DNA from: Sphingomonas sp. SORGH_AS_0950
GTDB taxonomy: Bacteria; Pseudomonadota; Alphaproteobacteria; Sphingomonadales; Sphingomonadaceae
DNA: 64,000 nt
Direction of reading: 5' to 3'
Assembly (NCBI RefSeq): GCF_030818415.1
Contig: NZ_JAUTAE010000001.1
Span: 1,242,501 to 1,306,500, forward strand
In this document: positions 59,523 to 64,000 of the stretch, in pieces
Layout of the letters: every line of letters begins with the position of its first letter
Position numbering within the stretch: the first letter of the stretch is position 1
Notes under the pieces: generated by a model
What the model was told of the DNA's origin: nothing
Databases searched by the model: none
Seen by the model: the letters and a program-made list of their open reading frames with translations, nothing else
Position numbers and translations under genes: made by a program

Positions 59523-60427
59523 TCGACGTCAGCCTGCTGATCTGCACGCGCAATCGCCGCGACAGCCTGTCCGCCACGCTCGCCTCGATCGCGAGGGCAG
59601 CGGGGCCCGCGCGGCTGGAGGTGATCGTGGTCGACAACGGGTCCACCGACGACAGCGCCGCGATGGTCCGGCACTGGGTCGCCGAACAGGCTTTTGCGGT
59701 CCGACTGCTGGTCGAACCCCGCGCCGGGCTCGCGCGGGCGCGCAACGTCGCGATGGCGGCCGCGCGGGGGCGGATCATCGCGATGACCGATGACGACTGC
59801 GTGCTTCATGCCGACTATTTCCGGCGGCTGGCCGACGCCTTTGCGCGCCATCCCGGCCCGGTCATCATCGGCGGGCGTATCCTGCTGGGCGATCCGTCCG
59901 ACCTGCCGGTCACGGTCAAGCTGGAGGACCATCCGATGATCGCGGGCCGCGATGCCTTTCCCGGCGGCTTCGTGATGGGCGCCAACCTGGCCTTCACCGC
60001 AGACATCCGCGAGAAGGTCGGCGCGTTCGACGAGCGGTTCGGCGCGGGCGCCCCCTTTCGCGCGGCCGAGGATACCGATTTCCTGTTCCGCGCGCTGGGG
60101 CGGGATATTCCGGTGCTGTACGATCCCGGTTTCGTCGTGGACCATCATCACGGCCGGAAAGCCGCGCACGAGGTGGTCGCGCTGCTGGCGGGCTATGGCT
60201 ATGGCGACGGGGCGCTGTACGCCAAACATCTGTGGCGGGATGCCCGGATCGCCCGCACGATCCGCGACGACCTGCGCAACCTGGCGACGCGGTTCGCCGG
60301 GCCCGTCCCGCAGATCCGACATTTCCACGCCTTTCGCCTGCGCCATATCCTCGCAGGCTTTGCCCGCTATGGCCGCGAGGCGATCAGAAGTCGGCGCTCA
60401 GGCGCAACCCCATCGTCTGCGGCCTGA
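59519..60427 (+). CDS. GT2 glycosyltransferase, last gene of the cluster
   Basis: The 302-residue GT-A enzyme has LLICTRNRRDSLSATLASI, VIVVDNGSTDDS, the metal-binding MTDDDCVL and GAFDERFGAGAPFRAAEDTDF (catalytic ED). It has no membrane helix. Its ATG overlaps the preceding stop (ATGA). Its last 44 bases overlap, in opposite direction, the 3' end of the FecA-type receptor gene. It probably completes the oligosaccharide built by the upstream enzymes. Confidence 0.9.
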   Translation: MIDVSLLICTRNRRDSLSATLASIARAAGPARLEVIVVDNGSTDDSAAMVRHWVAEQAFAVRLLVEPRAGLARARNVAMAAARGRIIAMTDDDCVLHADYFRRLADAFARHPGPVIIGGRILLGDPSDLPVTVKLEDHPMIAGRDAFPGGFVMGANLAFTADIREKVGAFDERFGAGAPFRAAEDTDFLFRALGRDIPVLYDPGFVVDHHHGRKAAHEVVALLAGYGYGDGALYAKHLWRDARIARTIRDDLRNLATRFAGPVPQIRHFHAFRLRHILAGFARYGREAIRSRRSGATPSSAA

Positions 60428-62777
60428 CCGGGGTCGAGACATTGTGCCGCCCGAGCAGGATCGGGTTGCCAAAGGCGAAGCGGTTGCCGCGCTCGTCGAG
60501 CAGATTGTCGACCGTCAGCGCCAGCGCATAGCGACCATGGCGCGCGGTCAGCCCGGCATCGACGACGCCATATCCCCCCTGCCGCACGTCGAGCATGTCG
60601 CCCACCCCCAGCACGGAGGGACCGACAAAGGCCGCATCGACCCGCCCCGACAGCATCAGCTCCGGCGCCACCCGCAGGTCGCGGATCACCCCCAGCCGCG
60701 CCGATATGCTGGGCGTTTCCGGCAGCCGCCGGTTGCGCGCCCGGCTGAGCATCGCGGTCGATCCCGTCACCCGGTTGTCGGTCAGGAACAGGGCGGCGTT
60801 GATATGCCAGTCCTGTTGCGGCACCCAGTCGGCCCAGCCCTCCAGCGCGTCGATCCGTGCATCGCCGATATTGCTGGTCGCGGGCTGGCCGCCGCGCCCC
60901 AACAGATCGGCCTGGATCGATCGCCAATTGGCGCGCGACACGCTGACCGAGGCGGACAGGCCGGTATCGCCGCGTCGGAGATGGCGCAGGCCCAGCTCGA
61001 CCATCGCGATCGAATCGGGGTCGAAATTGGCGACCCGCCCGACCCCCGCCGCCACGGCCAGACCGCCGGTGCGGAAACCCGATTGATAGCGGCCGAACAG
61101 GGTCCAGTCGCCGCCCGGCTGCCAGGTGAAGCCCAGGGTCGGATCGACACGCGCGGTCGACCGCCCCCGGACATATTGGCCGTTGCGCGGCGTGATCGAC
61201 GGCTCGCCATCGACCCGCGCAAGGGTGACGCGCCCGCCCAGCGTCACCCAGAGCGCCCGTGTCACCGGATGTGTCGCCTCGCCGAAGATCGCGCCGCTGC
61301 GGGTGACGTTGGTCACGCCGATCACCGGCCGCACACCCTGGCGAATGGTCAGCGAGCGCCCCATCACCGACTGGTCCGACACCAGGTTGATGCCGACCAC
61401 CCAGGATCCCCCGCCGGGCAGGCGCCGCGACAAACGGCTTTCGTGCGAGAACAGTGCCTTGTCGCTCGACAGCTGATAGGATTCGACCGCCCCCACCGCG
61501 CTGGCGTCGAAATTTTCGAACGACGCGCCGTCCACCAGCCCGGTGGCGGAGACGAATTGCAGCCCGCTCGCCCAATCCTTCGACAGGAGGATACGGCCGA
61601 AGCTCATGTCGCTCCAGGACGGTTGCGGAATCGCGGCACGCGTGACCAGCGAGTCCTCGTGCGTCACATATTGCGCGTCGCGCGCGACGATCGACTGGGC
61701 GCCGCCGCCCAGCTCCACCCGCCAGCCGTCGCCGGGGGCCAGGCGCAGCGTCGCGCGGCCGCCATTGGTCAGCACCCGGTTGATGTCGGTCCGTTTCGTG
61801 CGGCTATTGTCGATATAGCCGCCCGTCACCCCGCGATAGCCGACGACGCGCAGTCCCAGCGTCTGCGGGATCGCCACCAGATTGGCGACCAGGGCCATAT
61901 CCGCACTGGGTGCGCCATGCGCGGTCAGGGCACCGCCGATCTCGACATGCCCGCCGTCGCGATCGAGCGACACCGGGTTGGAGGTCAGCCGGATGATGCC
62001 GCCGATCGCCCCCGACCCGTGCAGCGCGCCTTGCGGCCCCTCGGCGACCTCGACCGTGCCGATGTCATAGAGTTTCAGCCCCGGATCGGGCCCGGCAAAG
62101 GCGATCTGGACATCGTCCAGATACAGGCTGGCGGTCGACTCGGTCGCGCCGTTGAAGCTGCTGTCGGCAATGCCCCGGATGAACAGCTTGTTGCGCCCCG
62201 GCCCCAGCGCGGTCGTCTGGAGGATCGGGGTCTGCGCCGCCACGTCGCTGAGGTTGATCGAGCCGGCGGGCAGGGTGACACCGCGCCCGACCACCGAGAC
62301 GCTGCCCGGATAGCGGGCCAGCGCCGTGCCCTGTTTGCTGGCGGTGACGATGATGTCCTGTCCGTTGGTCGCGGGGGGAGGGACGGGTTTGGGATGCGCG
62401 ATCTTCGCCGGTCGCGGGATACGTGGCGCCCCGACGATCCGGAAACTGGTCGGATCGATCGCCACCGCGCGATAGCCGGTGCCCCGCAACAGCCGGTCGA
62501 GCGCGCGGGCGGGGGTGGCGGTGAGATGGAGCGTCGCGGTGCGGACGCGGTTCAGCCGGTCATCGGTCGCGACGATCGTGATCCCGGCCTGTCGCGCCAG
62601 TTCGCGCAGCGCGAAATCCAGCGTCGCGGGAGCCAGCACGATCCGGCGCGGGGCGGTCGTCGCACCGCCATAGTCCTGCGGCTGAGCGCGGGCGGCGGCG
62701 GGCATGGCAAGGGCCGCCAGGGCCATCAGGCCATGGTCAGCGATTCCCCTCCGACGCCCGCAAAATCCAATTCCCAC
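60384..62777 (-). CDS. FecA-type TonB-dependent receptor with signalling domain
   Basis: The 797-residue protein has an export signal (LMALAALAMPAAARA) followed by a secretin/TonB N-terminal signalling domain (residues about 40-112, LDFALRELARQAGITIVA), a TonB box region (DIIVTASKQGT), plug (LFIRGIADSSFNG) and barrel ending in MGLRLSADF. The N-terminal signalling domain with adjacent fecR and fecI genes marks a transducing receptor for a ferric siderophore or similar ligand. The GTG at 62777 gives an Arg-containing n-region and overlaps fecR; an ATG at 62726 gives a very short signal. Ligand unknown. Confidence 0.88.
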   Translation of the reverse strand: MGIGFCGRRRGIADHGLMALAALAMPAAARAQPQDYGGATTAPRRIVLAPATLDFALRELARQAGITIVATDDRLNRVRTATLHLTATPARALDRLLRGTGYRAVAIDPTSFRIVGAPRIPRPAKIAHPKPVPPPATNGQDIIVTASKQGTALARYPGSVSVVGRGVTLPAGSINLSDVAAQTPILQTTALGPGRNKLFIRGIADSSFNGATESTASLYLDDVQIAFAGPDPGLKLYDIGTVEVAEGPQGALHGSGAIGGIIRLTSNPVSLDRDGGHVEIGGALTAHGAPSADMALVANLVAIPQTLGLRVVGYRGVTGGYIDNSRTKRTDINRVLTNGGRATLRLAPGDGWRVELGGGAQSIVARDAQYVTHEDSLVTRAAIPQPSWSDMSFGRILLSKDWASGLQFVSATGLVDGASFENFDASAVGAVESYQLSSDKALFSHESRLSRRLPGGGSWVVGINLVSDQSVMGRSLTIRQGVRPVIGVTNVTRSGAIFGEATHPVTRALWVTLGGRVTLARVDGEPSITPRNGQYVRGRSTARVDPTLGFTWQPGGDWTLFGRYQSGFRTGGLAVAAGVGRVANFDPDSIAMVELGLRHLRRGDTGLSASVSVSRANWRSIQADLLGRGGQPATSNIGDARIDALEGWADWVPQQDWHINAALFLTDNRVTGSTAMLSRARNRRLPETPSISARLGVIRDLRVAPELMLSGRVDAAFVGPSVLGVGDMLDVRQGGYGVVDAGLTARHGRYALALTVDNLLDERGNRFAFGNPILLGRHNVSTPVRPQTMGLRLSADF

Positions 62778-63726
62778 CGCTTTGGCGCCACTCCGCTCCG
62801 ATCAGCTTCGCCAGCCGCGGAACATCCCGATCGGCATCGCCCGTCATCCGGATCACCCCGGTGACGTTGCGATCGCTCAGGGGCCCCTCCACCGCGATGC
62901 GCACGCCATAGGCCGATTGCAATCGTCCGGCAATCGCCCCCACCGACTCGCGATCGAAATCGAATGTACCGCCGCGCCAGTCGCCGACCTGGGCCGGATC
63001 GACTCGCGTCAGGCGCAGGCTATGCGCGGCTTCGTCCAGGCTGGCCCCCTGCCCGGCCGCCAGCGCGATCCGCTGGCCCTTCGGCGCCAGCGACACCGCG
63101 CCTTCGGCGACCGACACATCCAGCCGCGCACCCGTGCGGCGGACATCGAAGACGGTCCCGACATCCTGGATCGTGACGTCGCCCGAACGCAGCTCGAAGG
63201 GGGCCGACGGATCGTGGCGGACGCGGAACAGCGCCTGCCCGGTTTCCAGTGTAGCGACGCGCGGATCGTTCCGGTCGAAGCGAAGACGCGATCCCCCCGC
63301 CATCTCCACCGTCGTTCCGTCGTTCAGCGCGATGCTGCGATGCTCGCCCGGCGCGGTCTGCTCGATCCGGATATCGGGCCGCGCGGTCATCAGCATCGGC
63401 CCCGCGACCAGCGCAACCGCCGCCGCGACGCCGCCCATCAGCCACCAGCGCCCCCAGCCCCCATTGTCGTTGGCGGCCGCCGGTGCATATTCGATCTCCA
63501 CGATCGGCTCGGCCAGGACTGGCTCGGGCAGGACCGGCGCGGGCACGGGCGCGACCGGCTCGGCCATGGCGGGCGCGGTCAGCACATGGTCCGCCATCGC
63601 CACCGCGTCATAGGCGCGCGCATTGGCCGGGCTTTCCTCCAGCCATTGGGCAAAGGCTTCCCAATCGGCCGCGTCCATCGTGCGCTGCCGGATGTGCCAA
63701 TCGATCGCCTGTTCGTCCCGCGTCAC
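62737..63726 (-). CDS. FecR-type anti-sigma factor / signal transducer
   Basis: The 329-residue protein has a cytoplasmic N-terminal helical domain (IDWHIRQRTMDAADWEAFAQWLEE, DUF4880 type), a Pro/Ala/Val linker, one membrane segment (about residues 92-112, WWLMGGVAAAVALVAGPML), a FecR beta domain in the periplasm and a C-terminal segment of the DUF4974 type. It would hold or activate the sigma factor in the cytoplasm and contact the receptor signalling domain. ATGA overlaps the sigma-factor gene; its end overlaps the receptor gene start. Confidence 0.93.
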   Translation of the reverse strand: MTRDEQAIDWHIRQRTMDAADWEAFAQWLEESPANARAYDAVAMADHVLTAPAMAEPVAPVPAPVLPEPVLAEPIVEIEYAPAAANDNGGWGRWWLMGGVAAAVALVAGPMLMTARPDIRIEQTAPGEHRSIALNDGTTVEMAGGSRLRFDRNDPRVATLETGQALFRVRHDPSAPFELRSGDVTIQDVGTVFDVRRTGARLDVSVAEGAVSLAPKGQRIALAAGQGASLDEAAHSLRLTRVDPAQVGDWRGGTFDFDRESVGAIAGRLQSAYGVRIAVEGPLSDRNVTGVIRMTGDADRDVPRLAKLIGAEWRQSGGNWILRASEGNR

Positions 63727-64000
63727 GCCCCCCTGCTCCCTTCACCGTGTTGACGACACCGGCTCAACCGATCCGCACCCCCGTCACGATTTTCCTGCAA
63801 ATAATGATAGGCCCGCCGCAGCAGCTTCTCGACCGCGCTGATCGTCACCCCCATCCGCTCGGCGATGACGCGCTGCGGCTGTTCCTCGAAGCGGAACAGG
63901 ATGAAGGCCTCGCGCATCCGGTCGGGCATGGCCGCGATCAAGGCATGCGCCCGCGCCAGTTCGTCGCGCGCGCCGACGATCCGTTCGGGATCGGCATATT
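63723..64000 (-). CDS. ECF sigma factor, FecI type (partial, N-terminus outside window)
   Basis: The visible 91 C-terminal residues contain sigma region 4 (ALIAAMPDRMREAFILFRFE; then RVIAERMGVTISAVEKLLRRA, the -35-binding helix-turn-helix). The frame continues past the right edge, so the N-terminal half is not seen. It is coupled to fecR by an ATGA overlap. It should direct RNA polymerase to the receptor operon when iron signalling is on. Confidence 0.92.
   Translation of the reverse strand, partial: YADPERIVGARDELARAHALIAAMPDRMREAFILFRFEEQPQRVIAERMGVTISAVEKLLRRAYHYLQENRDGGADRLSRCRQHGEGSRGA

Noticed and set aside
53461..60427. Reading the glycosyltransferase cluster as an ordinary exopolysaccharide locus
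   Set aside because: No initiating sugar-phosphate transferase, flippase, polymerase, chain-length protein or ABC exporter is present, and no membrane proteins at all.

Overview
The window is high-GC DNA from an alphaproteobacterium, most likely a sphingomonad (Sphingomonas or a close relative). The evidence is the set of large TonB-dependent receptors (TBDRs) paired with sugar-degrading operons, a tryptophan-halogenase-like gene inside a maltose/alpha-glucan locus, a fused EIIA-HPr-EI phosphotransferase protein with an N-acetylglucosamine (GlcNAc) permease, many ATGA-coupled genes, and a GC-rich palindromic intergenic repeat of a kind I associate with sphingomonads. Genus is inference. I see no rRNA, tRNA, CRISPR, insertion sequence or phage gene.

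Layout. 1-4249: tail of an unknown gene, a tandem TetR regulator, a secreted EF-hand protein, and an OmpR/EnvZ-type pair. 4250-16841: a divergent alpha-glucan locus, with a LacI regulator and an MFS sugar transporter on the minus strand, and a TBDR, flavin halogenase-like protein, alpha-amylase, alpha-glucosidase and GH97 glucosidase on the plus strand. A composite palindromic repeat separates it from a minus-strand M3 peptidase. 19193-22263: Crp-type regulator with a coupled 63-residue protein, a DUF475 membrane protein and an IclR regulator. 22410-36334: GlcNAc locus, with cutC, a GntR regulator, a NagB-II-type deaminase, nagA, a Tat-exported GH2 enzyme, the PTS fusion and the GlcNAc permease on the minus strand, and a divergent TBDR. 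36513-41363: apparently unrelated genes (LpxH-like phosphoesterase, glycosyltransferase, Na+/H+ antiporter, DUF3667 protein). 41657-52434: five glycosidases, GH2 beta-mannosidase, GH3, GH125, GH92 and GH29, the first four translationally coupled. The set matches the linkages of plant-type N-glycans. 52561-60427: an SDR oxidoreductase, then six tightly coupled genes: a sucrose-phosphate synthase/phosphatase-like fusion, four further glycosyltransferases and a pyruvyl transferase-like protein. 60384-64000: FecA-, FecR- and FecI-type iron-signalling genes on the minus strand; the sigma factor runs off the window.

How the genes work together. The alpha-glucan genes form a complete uptake and breakdown route for maltodextrins. 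The GlcNAc and mannosidase loci together look like an N-glycan scavenging system: exo-glycosidases strip fucose, xylose and mannose, and the released GlcNAc enters through the TBDR and the PTS and is converted by NagA and NagB-II to fructose-6-phosphate. Short direct repeats in the promoters of both loci suggest shared control by the GntR regulator. The six-gene cluster at 53.5-60.4 kb has no flippase, polymerase or lipid-carrier initiating enzyme and may build an undescribed soluble, possibly sucrose-based and pyruvylated glycoside. It is the least explained system in the window.
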